A stretch of 53,310 nt of DNA from Maribacter sp. (GTDB taxonomy: Bacteria > Bacteroidota > Bacteroidia > Flavobacteriales > Flavobacteriaceae), in contig JAHDDL010000027.1 of the NCBI GenBank assembly GCA_020629415.1, positions 1-53,310 on the forward strand, in the 5' to 3' direction. Under the pieces are notes generated by a model. It was not told the origin of the DNA. It was given only the letters and a program-made list of their open reading frames with translations, and ran no database searches. Of this stretch, positions 18,944 through 27,432 are shown one piece after another. Numbering within the stretch: position 1 is the first letter of the stretch; every line of letters begins with the position of its first letter. The position numbers and the translations under genes are program-made.

Positions 18944-19942
18944 TTATCTAGGAATTTCTATGGTCTGTATAAGGTCATTAATTATTTTTTCGGCCGTATA
19001 GCCTTCCATTTCCCTTTCCGGCGTCAAAATAATTCTATGTCCTAGTATTGGACCCACTACTTTCTTGATATCATCTGGTGTAATAAAGTCCCTTCCATTA
19101 ATGGCGGCAACCGCTTTGGAAGCGTCTAAAATGGCAATAGAGGCTCTTGGAGAAGCACCTAGGTATAAATTGGCATTAGTTCTGGTATTGTCAACTATGG
19201 CGGCAATATACCGTAGTAGATTGTCTTCAACAATGATATCTTTTATCACCAGTTGGTATGCGGCAATTTGTTCTGCAGAAAGAACGGAATTGATCATTGC
19301 TTCAACATTGGTATTTTTCTGTTGATGCTTGTTCTCCAGTATTTGAATTTCTTCTTCTAATGTAGGGTAGTGCACGTTAATTTTAAATAAGAACCGGTCT
19401 AATTGCGCTTCCGGTAGTCTGTATGTTCCTTCTTGTTCTACGGGGTTTTGAGTTGCAAAGACCAGAAAAGGCGGTTGCATGTCAAATTCATTTCCATCAA
19501 TGGTAATCTGTCTTTCGGCCATGGCCTCAAAAAGAGCGGCCTGGGTTTTTGCGGGTGCACGGTTTATTTCATCAATTAGAATAATATTAGAGAAAATAGG
19601 TCCTTTTTTAAACTCAAATTCAGATGTTTTTACATTGAAGATAGAAGTACCTAAGATATCACTTGGCATTAAATCTGGCGTAAATTGTATTCTACTAAAA
19701 TCTACGTTCATTGTTTTTGCCAAAAGTTTTGCCGTTACCGTTTTAGCTACGCCAGGTACACCTTCAATAAGCGAGTGCCCGTTCGCCAAAATGGAAACGA
19801 TCAATAACTCGATCATTTCTTGTTGACCTATAATAACCTTGCCCAGTTCTGATTTTACCTTGGCAACGGATTCTTGAAGTTTGGTGAGATCTATACGCGA
19901 ATTAAATTCTACGTTGTTGTCATCTTGCGTGTTATCTTCCAT
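18944..19942 (-). CDS. MoxR-family AAA+ ATPase
   Basis: 332 aa, normal MoxR length. Walker A is GVPGVAKT (61-68) and Walker B is ILIDEINRA (Asp124, Glu125). The sensor-1 ATQNP segment and the EAQLDRFLF segment are present. MoxR proteins act as chaperone-like ATPases for assembly of metal enzymes or envelope complexes, together with VWA/DUF58 partners. The start overlaps the end of the DUF4350-like gene by 11 nt, indicating translational coupling. Confidence 0.95.
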   Translation of the reverse strand: MEDNTQDDNNVEFNSRIDLTKLQESVAKVKSELGKVIIGQQEMIELLIVSILANGHSLIEGVPGVAKTVTAKLLAKTMNVDFSRIQFTPDLMPSDILGTSIFNVKTSEFEFKKGPIFSNIILIDEINRAPAKTQAALFEAMAERQITIDGNEFDMQPPFLVFATQNPVEQEGTYRLPEAQLDRFLFKINVHYPTLEEEIQILENKHQQKNTNVEAMINSVLSAEQIAAYQLVIKDIIVEDNLLRYIAAIVDNTRTNANLYLGASPRASIAILDASKAVAAINGRDFITPDDIKKVVGPILGHRIILTPEREMEGYTAEKIINDLIQTIEIPR

Positions 19943-21152
19943 AAGATTGTTTAAATGTATTTATTTTCTGTACCAGTACTAAAGAGTCTTTTTCTGTATG
20001 TACAGGTTTATTTTTTAGACTTTGTATAAGTTCTATCAATGCTTTTGTCTCATCTTTGGATTTTGAGGCCTTGGCACTTAATTGTGTAATTAAATTTTCA
20101 TCTAAAATTGTAGTGTTGATGTAATACCTATTTCTAATGTAGGTTAAAAAATAGGTGATTTTTTTGTTATTTAAATTGGTATAATCCCTGTTCTGGTAAT
20201 AGAGAGATCCAACAGTTTTTGCAAATGCTACAGATGAATTCTCTAATGGTTTTATTACCGGAATAATTCGTTGCTCTCGTTTTGCTTTGAAGACTACAAA
20301 TAATAACAAACCGATTACCAATAGATAATAACCCCATTTTAATGCGGGCTGATTTAATACAAATCGCATAGGCGAAGTAATCACTTTTCTTCCAGATTTT
20401 TTATAATCGTCCCAATATAAAAGGTGATTATTTAGATAAGAAAGACTCTGGGTAGTATAGTTTTTGTTATTGCCTAAAATGTAAAAATTGGTGTAAGCGA
20501 CCGGTAAGGTGTTAATGATGAAATTACCTTTTCCAAAAGATGTTTTTATAAAATTTGGGCGCACATTGGTTTCTTCTTCGTTGGTCTCTAACAATGAGGA
20601 AGATTTGAATTCCAAGTGTCCTAAGACTTCTGTATTTAAGGTATCTAAACTTACAAAATAGCTGGGGTTGACCCCTCTGGTATAAAAGAAATCTTTCTGC
20701 TGGAAACTTTTGTTCGTAAAAGAAGCTTTGACCGAATCTTCTTTAATACCATACTGTTGTGTAACTTCAATGTTTAAAGTATCGGCTAATTTTCCTGTAA
20801 GATTATTGGTAGCTATAAAAACGTGATTACCGTTGGCAACATATTTTAAAACCTGATTTGTTTCCTGTTCGTCTAAGTAGATATAATCGTTTATGATAAG
20901 ATAATTAGAAAGTATTGTGCTATCTCTTTGTAATAAAGCATCGTACATGCTACTTTCAACAGATTTTACTTCGCTATTGGAAAAAATATTAGGTAGTTCG
21001 TTAAACAGCACAAAGCAGCCAAAGGGTATTTTAGAAACAGACGTGTATGAAGGTCTCCAATTAATGGGTCTAGGACGCACAATTTCTGTAACGATGATAC
21101 CAATTAGCACCGCAATCAAAAGCCCGAGTATTATTTTAGAACGCTTACCCAA
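19932..21152 (-). CDS. DUF4350-like membrane protein
   Basis: 406 aa. One N-terminal helix (about 7-24), an extracytoplasmic domain of about 250 residues and a second helix (near 280) followed by a cytoplasmic tail of about 110 residues. The start of the domain (SVSKIPFGCFVLFNELPNIF) and the later NGNHVFIATNNL segment resemble the DUF4350 domain, a GATase-like Rossmann fold that usually accompanies MoxR/DUF58 genes. Function unknown. It is separated by 1 bp from the upstream DUF4129-like gene and overlaps the MoxR gene by 11 nt. Confidence 0.78.
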   Translation of the reverse strand: MGKRSKIILGLLIAVLIGIIVTEIVRPRPINWRPSYTSVSKIPFGCFVLFNELPNIFSNSEVKSVESSMYDALLQRDSTILSNYLIINDYIYLDEQETNQVLKYVANGNHVFIATNNLTGKLADTLNIEVTQQYGIKEDSVKASFTNKSFQQKDFFYTRGVNPSYFVSLDTLNTEVLGHLEFKSSSLLETNEEETNVRPNFIKTSFGKGNFIINTLPVAYTNFYILGNNKNYTTQSLSYLNNHLLYWDDYKKSGRKVITSPMRFVLNQPALKWGYYLLVIGLLLFVVFKAKREQRIIPVIKPLENSSVAFAKTVGSLYYQNRDYTNLNNKKITYFLTYIRNRYYINTTILDENLITQLSAKASKSKDETKALIELIQSLKNKPVHTEKDSLVLVQKINTFKQSYGR

Positions 21153-21153
21153 A

Positions 21154-21876
21154 TTATGGTTGAATTTGTTTGTTTATCGATTCAAAATCCAAAACTGATT
21201 TCGTGTATTTAACATCATCTATAATCTGCTCACCATACCATATATAATCATATAGGTAAGCTATTTTTTTGAATCCTCTTTTAATTTCAGGTTGCTTGAT
21301 TTCCGTGAAATAATCTGTATTTGTCTTATCAAAATGCCACGTTATAATATCATTTTTAGATAATTTTTGAAGCGTAAGCAGAAATTGATAACGTATGGCA
21401 AGACGGTAGTCTTTTTGTTCAACGGCTTCATGCAATAATTTGTTGATATCAATACCTTCAATATGCTCTTCGGTTAAATTGATATCGTTTACCGTTTTTG
21501 CTTTTTTCTGAAAAAGGGAATTGAAATTTTCGTTGATCAACAACTTTACAACAAGGTATATAACCAAGATTATCAATAAAAAATAGATAAAGTATTCTAT
21601 AAGTTCCAGTAATTGTGGCGATATATTGATACCAAAAATATTACTTAGTCCTTGCCCCACCCAATTAATAAAACGGGCAAGTAGATTTTGGGATTCCCCG
21701 GTTTTAAAAGTATAATCAAACTCATCTCCCGTATATTTATTAGAGAGATTTTCATTAATAGTACGTACGGTAAGTACAGATGACGAATCTATTTTTACGA
21801 CGCTGTCATTTGTACCTTGTGCAACGGACACCAAGGTGGTCAATAAAAAGAATATGATAGAAACGGTATACCTCAA
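21154..21876 (-). CDS. DUF4129-like membrane protein
   Basis: 240 aa. A signal peptide (about 1-19) is followed by a short extracytoplasmic part, a membrane helix (about 92-112) and a cytoplasmic domain with EAVEQKDYRLAIRYQFLLT and WHFDKTNTDYF, typical of the C-terminal DUF4129 domain. In Actinobacteria DUF4129 is fused to transglutaminase domains; here it stands alone. Function unknown. One bp separates it from each neighbouring gene in the operon. Confidence 0.75.
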   Translation of the reverse strand: MRYTVSIIFFLLTTLVSVAQGTNDSVVKIDSSSVLTVRTINENLSNKYTGDEFDYTFKTGESQNLLARFINWVGQGLSNIFGINISPQLLELIEYFIYFLLIILVIYLVVKLLINENFNSLFQKKAKTVNDINLTEEHIEGIDINKLLHEAVEQKDYRLAIRYQFLLTLQKLSKNDIITWHFDKTNTDYFTEIKQPEIKRGFKKIAYLYDYIWYGEQIIDDVKYTKSVLDFESINKQIQP

Positions 21877-21877
21877 C

Positions 21878-22816
21878 TTAATCGTTTTTACCTATTTGTT
21901 CAATTGCTGCCCTAGTATTTTCGTTGTAAGCTTTTTCATGTAATGCATAATAAAGAATACCGTTTACAAATTGCGATAGGCACTGCCCATAAACTGCAAT
22001 TATTAAAACCATACAAGTGCCTAAAGTGTACACTATGGTAGACACAATAGAGTGGGAGTAGTCTACATTGTTTTCTACCACATGAAAGGTGTAGATACCT
22101 ATAACAATGCCAGGAACGATCAATGCTATCATAAGTAAGATGCCTAGTAAAATTCCCAATATAAAATTGACGCCTACGGATTTCCAAAAGTTAGTGGTCA
22201 CTAGTTTCCAACCTTCGCCTAAGGCCTCTGTAACTCCTTTTTTCTTTTGAAGCATGTCAAAAAACGATACACCTACCCAAGCGGTCAAAAAGAACTGAAC
22301 TATATATTGCCCAATAAAACCCAAAAGGGGAATAATGGCCAATATTATAGCTACAATAAGAAATACCAGGTAAACAGGTATTAACAATAATACAAATAGA
22401 AAGATATTGCCAAATTGACTTTTAGCTAGGTGCCAAACCTCTTTTTTATCTACATTTTTGTCCTTGGTCTCAATATATTTGATCATGTAGCTGGTAGATA
22501 ATGAATAGTTCAAGAACGCTACACCTAAAAAAATGATGACGAACAAAAAACCACCTATTCCCAGGTACAAATAGTAATCCTGTTCAAATTCATTTCCGGC
22601 GGCAAAAGAATTACTGCTAGATTCTTGGGCGATCATGCCTAAAAATCCGGATACCAATAAGTAACTGGTAATTAAAAGTCCTATTATGAACACACCGTTA
22701 TAGCTTATAAAAACATTGGTGAAGTTTTTAATATTCTGTTTAAAAAAATCGAAATAAACGGTTACTAATCCGCCAAAATCACGGTTTACTTGTAACGGTA
22801 TGTAATTGTCTTTCAT
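21878..22816 (-). CDS. Polytopic membrane protein of the MoxR operon
   Basis: 312 aa with about six hydrophobic helices (near 36-55, 80-103, two between 140 and 195, one or two between 210 and 245, and 255-280). It resembles the membrane domain often annotated as glycerophosphoryl diester phosphodiesterase membrane domain, but no catalytic phosphodiesterase residues are present. Function unknown. Its start lies 38 nt inside the 3' end of the SpoIIM-like gene, so the two are probably translationally coupled. Confidence 0.8.
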   Translation of the reverse strand: MKDNYIPLQVNRDFGGLVTVYFDFFKQNIKNFTNVFISYNGVFIIGLLITSYLLVSGFLGMIAQESSSNSFAAGNEFEQDYYLYLGIGGFLFVIIFLGVAFLNYSLSTSYMIKYIETKDKNVDKKEVWHLAKSQFGNIFLFVLLLIPVYLVFLIVAIILAIIPLLGFIGQYIVQFFLTAWVGVSFFDMLQKKKGVTEALGEGWKLVTTNFWKSVGVNFILGILLGILLMIALIVPGIVIGIYTFHVVENNVDYSHSIVSTIVYTLGTCMVLIIAVYGQCLSQFVNGILYYALHEKAYNENTRAAIEQIGKND

Positions 22817-23765
22817 GTTGGTTGTTAAGTATGGTGGGGTATACTATGTAATAGAATATTATCAAGAATAAAGAAGCGCCTATAATTAGAAATGCCAACC
22901 AATTTGGCATATCCGTATATCTGGTTATGAACCCTTCAATAAAGCCTGCAATGATAAAAAACGGAATAGTGCTAACTACAACTTTGAGTCCGTCTTTAGC
23001 ACCCTTCATAAAAGAAACGCGCCTAGAGTACGTTTTTGGAAAAAGAATACTGTTTCCCATAATTATACCGGCGCAACCGGCAATTATAATCACTGAAATT
23101 TCAATGGTACCATGCAACCAGATTTGCTTGTTCGCCTCAAAAAATACACCCTTTGTATAAAAAAAAGTTATAAAGGCACCTAGCATTACCCCGTTACTAA
23201 AAAGAATATAACCGGTACCAATGCTGGTAATTACCCCAAATGCAAATGCTAAGAATGCAACACGTATATTGTTAATGGTAATCCCTAAAAATGTACCAAT
23301 TTCACTGCCCCCTTTGTAAATAGCGGCAGGATCACCGTTAGCAATATTGTTAAGGGTTTCATTTACATAGGCATCACCTAAAATTAAACGAACAAATGTA
23401 GCGTCGTTCAAGGCAGATAAAGAACCAATGGCGGTAGCAATGATAAAAATCAAAAAAGCTATGCCCAGCGTATTGTGGTATTGTTTTAAAAAAAGAGGAA
23501 ATTCCGTAACCCAAAAACTTTTGATACGGTTTTTGCTTTCTTTTTTGTTCTTGTAAATTTTTTGGTGTGCCTGTGAAGCTAATTCGTTTAAATACAATAA
23601 AGTCTTACTTTCTGCGTAATACGTTTGCGCGTAGGCTAAATCATTGGTCAGTTGAATGTAGCCATTGGCAAGTTCATCTGGGTTTGAAGTAGCACCAAGG
23701 TTGACAGCTTTTTCAAATGCTATCCATTTTTCCTTATTTTGCTTTACAAAAGCGGCTTCGCGCAT
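22779..23765 (-). CDS. SpoIIM (stage II sporulation M) family membrane protein
   Basis: 328 aa. The N-terminus MREAAFVKQNKEKWIAFE is the signature of the non-sporulating SpoIIM branch, followed by a cytoplasmic helical part to about 100. About six membrane helices follow, including WLHGTIEISVIIIAGCAG, the family core. In endospore formers SpoIIM joins a peptidoglycan-remodelling complex; here there are no sporulation genes and the role must differ. First gene of the operon; 33 bp separate it from the divergent RDD gene. Confidence 0.9.
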   Translation of the reverse strand: MREAAFVKQNKEKWIAFEKAVNLGATSNPDELANGYIQLTNDLAYAQTYYAESKTLLYLNELASQAHQKIYKNKKESKNRIKSFWVTEFPLFLKQYHNTLGIAFLIFIIATAIGSLSALNDATFVRLILGDAYVNETLNNIANGDPAAIYKGGSEIGTFLGITINNIRVAFLAFAFGVITSIGTGYILFSNGVMLGAFITFFYTKGVFFEANKQIWLHGTIEISVIIIAGCAGIIMGNSILFPKTYSRRVSFMKGAKDGLKVVVSTIPFFIIAGFIEGFITRYTDMPNWLAFLIIGASLFLIIFYYIVYPTILNNQHERQLHTVTSKP

Positions 23766-23798
23766 AAACTATATTTACCTTGTTAAATTTAAGACTTA

Positions 23799-24524
23799 AT
23801 GAATAACCTTCAAATCAATACAACGCAAAATGTGAACCTTAATTATACTATTGTTAGTATTGGTGAGCGAATAGTGGCTTTTTTTATAGATGCATTTATT
23901 TTATATCTCTATTATTTTTTAGTGAATTTAGTAGGCGATGCCATAGGTTACATATATGATGATGGCTGGACACAGAGAGGTGTTATGGGTTTAATTGCGT
24001 TACCTGCAATGTTTTACAGTTTGCTTATGCACATTATTTTCAATGGCAGAACTGTAGGTAAAATGATTATGAAGATGAGGGTCGTATCTGTTGATGGGTC
24101 GCCCGTAAATTGGAGTAATTTTTTAATTCGATGGATGCTTCGTTTGGTAGATATCTGGATTTTTGTTGGTTCTATAGGTATCCTTACCATCTTATTTTCA
24201 GAAAAAAGACAAAGATTGGGCGATGCCGCGGCAGGTACCGTTGTGATCAGTACTAAGAATAAAACGAAAGTTTCACATACCATCTTAGAAGAGGTAGAAG
24301 ATACATATGTACCTAAATTTTTAAACGTTACCATGCTGACCGACAAAGATGTAAGACTGATCAAGGAAACCTTTGGTATAGCCCAAAAAAGTAATGATTT
24401 TAAAACGATGAAAGCGCTTAGGGACAAAGTAGATAGTATATTGCAGACCAATTCAGATCTGTATGATAAACAGTATTTAGATACTGTTCTAAAAGATTAT
24501 AATTACTTTACTCAAAAGCTATAA
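23799..24524 (+). CDS. RDD family membrane protein
   Basis: 241 aa. The RDD domain (about 18-155) begins GERIVAFFIDAFIL with the Arg and Asp of the name, and continues with the NGRTVGKMIMKMRVV loop and the FLIRWMLRLVDIW helix. Membrane helices lie near 28-46, 65-85 and 120-145. A cytoplasmic helical tail follows (about 165-241). Function unknown; RDD genes commonly lie beside SpoIIM/MoxR clusters, as here (divergent, 33 bp). A TATATTTA near-match to the -7 box lies at 23770-23777. Three bp separate it from the TRIC-type gene. Confidence 0.88.
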   Translation: MNNLQINTTQNVNLNYTIVSIGERIVAFFIDAFILYLYYFLVNLVGDAIGYIYDDGWTQRGVMGLIALPAMFYSLLMHIIFNGRTVGKMIMKMRVVSVDGSPVNWSNFLIRWMLRLVDIWIFVGSIGILTILFSEKRQRLGDAAAGTVVISTKNKTKVSHTILEEVEDTYVPKFLNVTMLTDKDVRLIKETFGIAQKSNDFKTMKALRDKVDSILQTNSDLYDKQYLDTVLKDYNYFTQKL

Positions 24525-24527
24525 TGA

Positions 24528-25139
24528 ATGTTCTATTTCATCATTGATATTTTAGGAACCATTGCCTTTGCAATTTCCGGGGTTTTGGTTGCTATGGATA
24601 AAAGACTGGATGCTTTTGGTGTATTTATTATTGCATTTGTAACGGCAGTAGGCGGAGGAACTTTACGGGACCTATTAATAGGTATAAGACCCGTAGGATG
24701 GTTAAATGCACCCATGCACTTAATGATAATTGTAATCACTGTTTTGTTGGCGATCATATTTTTTAAGCAATTGAAATATGTGAGGAAATCACTATTTCTT
24801 TTTGATACTATAGGAATTGGTCTCTACACTATGGTTGGTATTGAAAAAGGTTTGGCAGCAGATCTACCACCGGTTATGTGTATTGCCCTGGGTACTATTA
24901 CAGCATCTTTTGGTGGTGTGATAAGAGATATTTTGTGTAATGAAATACCGGTAATATTTAGAAAAGAGATTTATGCAACCGTTTGTATCTTAGGGGGCTT
25001 GGTGTATTTTCTTTTAATTCAATTTCCAATACAAAATACCATAGCCTATAGCATGGCAATTGTAACTATCATTATTATGAGAGTATTGGCAGTGCGTTTT
25101 AAAATTTCGCTACCAAATATCTATCGAGAAGAAGTGTAA
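24528..25139 (+). CDS. TRIC/YadS-type cation channel family protein (UPF0126)
   Basis: 203 aa with seven predicted helices in two homologous three-helix halves plus one. The glycine motifs VGGGTLRD (about 41-48) and GGVIRDIL (about 128-135) are the hallmark of the glycine-transporter/TRIC-like (UPF0126) family, whose prokaryotic members form trimeric cation channels. Length is typical. Probably co-transcribed with the RDD gene, 3 bp upstream. A second ATG at 24524 overlaps the RDD stop but is out of frame, so 24528 is the start. Confidence 0.9.
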   Translation: MFYFIIDILGTIAFAISGVLVAMDKRLDAFGVFIIAFVTAVGGGTLRDLLIGIRPVGWLNAPMHLMIIVITVLLAIIFFKQLKYVRKSLFLFDTIGIGLYTMVGIEKGLAADLPPVMCIALGTITASFGGVIRDILCNEIPVIFRKEIYATVCILGGLVYFLLIQFPIQNTIAYSMAIVTIIIMRVLAVRFKISLPNIYREEV

Positions 25140-25153
25140 TATTTTTTTTGATT

Positions 25154-25170
25154 ATTTGGCGAAGCCAAAT
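25154..25170. repeat. Small perfect hairpin between TRIC and cyclophilin genes
   Basis: Stem ATTTGGC / GCCAAAT with a 3-nt GAA centre. It is not followed by a T-tract on either strand (the T-run lies upstream on the plus strand), so it is not a standard intrinsic terminator, although it sits where one would be expected for the convergent genes. Confidence 0.7.
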
Positions 25171-25180
25171 AGCTAAATTT

Positions 25181-25236
25181 CAACCAACAACCAACAACCA
25201 ACAACCAACAACCAACAACCAACAACCAACAACCAA
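25181..25236. repeat. 7-bp tandem repeat, eight copies of CAACCAA
   Basis: Eight identical head-to-tail 7-bp units, ending 3 bp before the cyclophilin stop codon (25240-25242, minus strand). On the cyclophilin mRNA strand it reads as a GG-containing repeat (TTGGTTG). No mismatches are seen, so the array is likely recent or slippage-prone. Confidence 0.95.
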
Positions 25237-25239
25237 CTG

Positions 25240-25959
25240 TTACTCTAAAACTTCGGCTTTTTCAATATAAATGTTCTGTAACGGCCAATCTCCTTTTTCT
25301 ACAGGCACATTGTTAATTTTATCCACTACATCCATGCCTTCTATCACTCTTCCAAAAGGTGTGTATTCGTCATCTAAATGATAAGAGCCCGGATCGGTTA
25401 CCACGATAAAAAACTCAAATGGGCTTGCTAACATGTGTGGGTTGTCCATTTCACTACTTGGCATAGAAACCGTACCTCGATGGTGCTTATGGCCTTTTCG
25501 TGTATCTGGCGGTAAAAGATATCTTCCTAGATCATTTCTTTTTTTTCCGGTTCTTTCATCGTCTGAATTTCCGCCTTGAATAATAAAATTTTTAACTACC
25601 CTATGAAATTGAGTGTAATCAAAATATCCGTTTTCGGTAAGGTAAATGAAATTGGCCCTGTGGTAGGGTACGTTCTCATATAATTCTATGGTAAAGCTAC
25701 CTAAGCTGGTGGTAATCTTAACTTTGTTTGATTTTAAAGTTTTTTCATAGTTAAAAAAGAAGTCTATGGCATTGTCCTCGGTAAGTTCAAAAGCTTCTTC
25801 TTGCGCATCTTTAATAACCTCTTTTTCCGTAATTTTAGTAGAGTCTATAGTAGGTGTAGCGTTAGAAGTTGTGCTGTCTGCTTTCTTAGGGGTATCTTTG
25901 CAGCTAGCAAAAGTGACTGTAGCCACAAAAAGCGATAAATAGAATTTAAGTGAACGCAT
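25240..25959 (-). CDS. Cyclophilin-type peptidyl-prolyl isomerase, lipoprotein
   Basis: 239 aa from the chosen start. A longer frame from 26034 exists, but its first 25 residues lack signal character, whereas MRSLKFYLSLFVATVTFASC is a clean lipoprotein signal with lipid-accepting Cys20. A charged linker (about 21-85) precedes a cyclophilin domain recognised by TTSLGSFTIELYEN, the catalytic-Arg segment FHRVVKNFIIQGG and a FGRVIEGMDVVDKI end. It would isomerise prolines in envelope proteins. The start codon shares two bases (25958-25959) with the divergent Nudix start. Its candidate promoter lies inside the Nudix gene. Confidence 0.92.
   Translation of the reverse strand: MRSLKFYLSLFVATVTFASCKDTPKKADSTTSNATPTIDSTKITEKEVIKDAQEEAFELTEDNAIDFFFNYEKTLKSNKVKITTSLGSFTIELYENVPYHRANFIYLTENGYFDYTQFHRVVKNFIIQGGNSDDERTGKKRNDLGRYLLPPDTRKGHKHHRGTVSMPSSEMDNPHMLASPFEFFIVVTDPGSYHLDDEYTPFGRVIEGMDVVDKINNVPVEKGDWPLQNIYIEKAEVLE
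25869..25900 (+). promoter_or_regulatory. Candidate promoter for the Nudix gene, inside the cyclophilin gene
   Basis: TTG (25869-25871), 21-bp spacer, TATCTTTG (25893-25900): a full match to the Bacteroidota consensus. Predicted transcription start is near 25906, with a leader of about 50 nt that is antisense to the cyclophilin signal-peptide codons. Confidence 0.55.
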
Positions 25960-26599
25960 GGATTTCAATTTTTTTGAACAACGAATATCAAAAATAAAGG
26001 ATCTGCCGCTACCGGGAGAAGCTTCGCAGTACAAAATGGCTCCAGAAAGTAGAATTGAAGATTTACAAAGAATAAATCTAAAAAAGAAGAACCCAAGGAA
26101 GGCCGCAGTTATGGCATTGTTTTATCCAACGGTAAATAAAAACACCAATTTACTGTTGATATTACGAAAAACGTATGAAGGTGTTCATTCTAACCAAGTA
26201 GGTTTTCCGGGTGGTAAAGCAGAGAAGACAGATGATGGCCTACTGACCACGGCACTTAGGGAAACTTATGAAGAAGTAGGGGTAGCCCCCAACGATGTTA
26301 CCTTGGTAAAGGAAATATCCGAAATATTTATACCACCAAGCAATTTCATTGTACAGCCCTATATTGGCTTATATAAAGAGCCAAAACCTTTTGTAAAACA
26401 AGAGTCAGAAGTAGAATTGATCTTAGAAGTACCGGTACATGATTTTTTGGACGAAGCAAAAGTAGTTAGTAAAAAAATTACCACCTCTTATGCCGTAGAC
26501 ATTGAAGTACCTGCCTTTAAATTAAACGGTTATATAGTTTGGGGAGCAACGGCAATGATGCTGAATGAGATTAAAGAGTTATTAAAGCAGGTGTTGTAA
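25958..26599 (+). CDS. Nudix hydrolase, probable CoA pyrophosphatase
   Basis: 213 aa. The Nudix box spans residues 85-109 (GGKAEKTDDG through RETYEEVGV), with Asp in place of the first Glu, as is usual for the CoA-cleaving UPF0035 group. The upstream LILRKTYEGVHSNQVGFPGG segment is that group's second signature. It would cleave CoA or acyl-CoA to phosphopantetheine and 3',5'-ADP. Start at MDFNFFEQRI is the normal family N-terminus. The start codon overlaps that of the divergent cyclophilin gene. It is followed by the acyltransferase gene after 26 bp, a plausible lipid/CoA pairing. Confidence 0.93.
   Translation: MDFNFFEQRISKIKDLPLPGEASQYKMAPESRIEDLQRINLKKKNPRKAAVMALFYPTVNKNTNLLLILRKTYEGVHSNQVGFPGGKAEKTDDGLLTTALRETYEEVGVAPNDVTLVKEISEIFIPPSNFIVQPYIGLYKEPKPFVKQESEVELILEVPVHDFLDEAKVVSKKITTSYAVDIEVPAFKLNGYIVWGATAMMLNEIKELLKQVL
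25989..25996 (-). promoter_or_regulatory. Candidate -7 element for the cyclophilin gene, inside the Nudix gene
   Basis: Reads TATTTTTG on the minus strand, an exact match to TANNTTTG 29 bp upstream of the cyclophilin start. No -33 TTG at the usual spacing, so it is weaker than the reciprocal Nudix promoter. Confidence 0.42.
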
Positions 26600-26625
26600 G
26601 TCATATTTATTTATTTTAGCATTCT

Positions 26626-27432
26626 ATGGGATTATTTGATAAAAACCCTTTTGGGCATAACTTATTCATTAAAAAGTGGCTAATTAGAATATTGGCAGTG
26701 CTTTCGCATCAGCGTTATAAAAGATTTAATACGTTAGAGATCGAAGGTTCGGATATTATTAGAAATCTGCCAGATAAGAATGTATTGTTCGTAAGTAACC
26801 ATCAAACGTATTTTGCAGATGTTGTAGCAATGTTCCATGTATTCAACGCTAGTTTAAGCGGTAGGGAAGATTCCATTAAAAACCTAGGGTATATTTGGCA
26901 GCCTAAATTGAATATGTATTATGTTGCGGCGGCAGAGACTATGAGAAAAAGTCTTTTGACCAAGATTATGGCCTATGCCGGTTCTGTTAGTGTAGAGAGA
27001 ACTTGGAGATCTGAAGGTAAAGATGTTAAGCGTCAAGTAAAAATGAGTGATATCTCTAGTATTGGTAAAGCTTTAAACGATGGTTGGGTAATTACTTTCC
27101 CTCAAGGAACCACTACACCTTGGAAACCTTTAAGAAAAGGAACTGCACATATTATTAAAAAATATAAACCAGTAGTGGTACCAGTGGTTATTGATGGATT
27201 TAGACGTTCTTTTGATAAAAAAGGATTGCGTGTCAAGAAAAAGGGAATTCTTCAATCTATGGTTATTAAAGAGCCGTTACAAATAGATTATGAAAATGAA
27301 TCTTCAGAATCTATTATTGAAAAATTAGAATATGCCATAGAGCAGCATCCCTCATTTTTAAAGGTAATCTCTAAGAAAGATTTATTGGCTGTTGAAGAAG
27401 AGAACAAACAACGAAAATGGAGACAGTCTTAA
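26626..27432 (+). CDS. PlsC-type lysophospholipid acyltransferase
   Basis: 268 aa. The catalytic HX4D motif is NHQTYFAD (His59, Asp64). The substrate-binding segment FPQGTTTPWKPLRKG corresponds to the FPEGTRS block, with Gln-Gly-Thr and Thr-Thr replacing the common residues. It probably acylates 1-acyl-glycerol-3-phosphate or a related lysolipid at the inner membrane. It lies downstream of the Nudix gene (26 bp). Its stop codon shares bases with the stop of the convergent membrane protein gene through the tetramer TTAA at 27429-27432. Confidence 0.88.
   Translation: MGLFDKNPFGHNLFIKKWLIRILAVLSHQRYKRFNTLEIEGSDIIRNLPDKNVLFVSNHQTYFADVVAMFHVFNASLSGREDSIKNLGYIWQPKLNMYYVAAAETMRKSLLTKIMAYAGSVSVERTWRSEGKDVKRQVKMSDISSIGKALNDGWVITFPQGTTTPWKPLRKGTAHIIKKYKPVVVPVVIDGFRRSFDKKGLRVKKKGILQSMVIKEPLQIDYENESSESIIEKLEYAIEQHPSFLKVISKKDLLAVEEENKQRKWRQS

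Noticed and set aside
22779..23765. Evidence of sporulation
   Set aside because: SpoIIM-like proteins are widespread in non-spore-formers and no other sporulation gene is present.
25181..25236. CRISPR-like array
   Set aside because: Units are 7 bp, directly adjacent and without spacers, so this is a simple tandem repeat.
25960..26034. Longer cyclophilin start at 26034
   Set aside because: The added 25 residues lack signal features and the internal ATG begins a clear lipoprotein signal.
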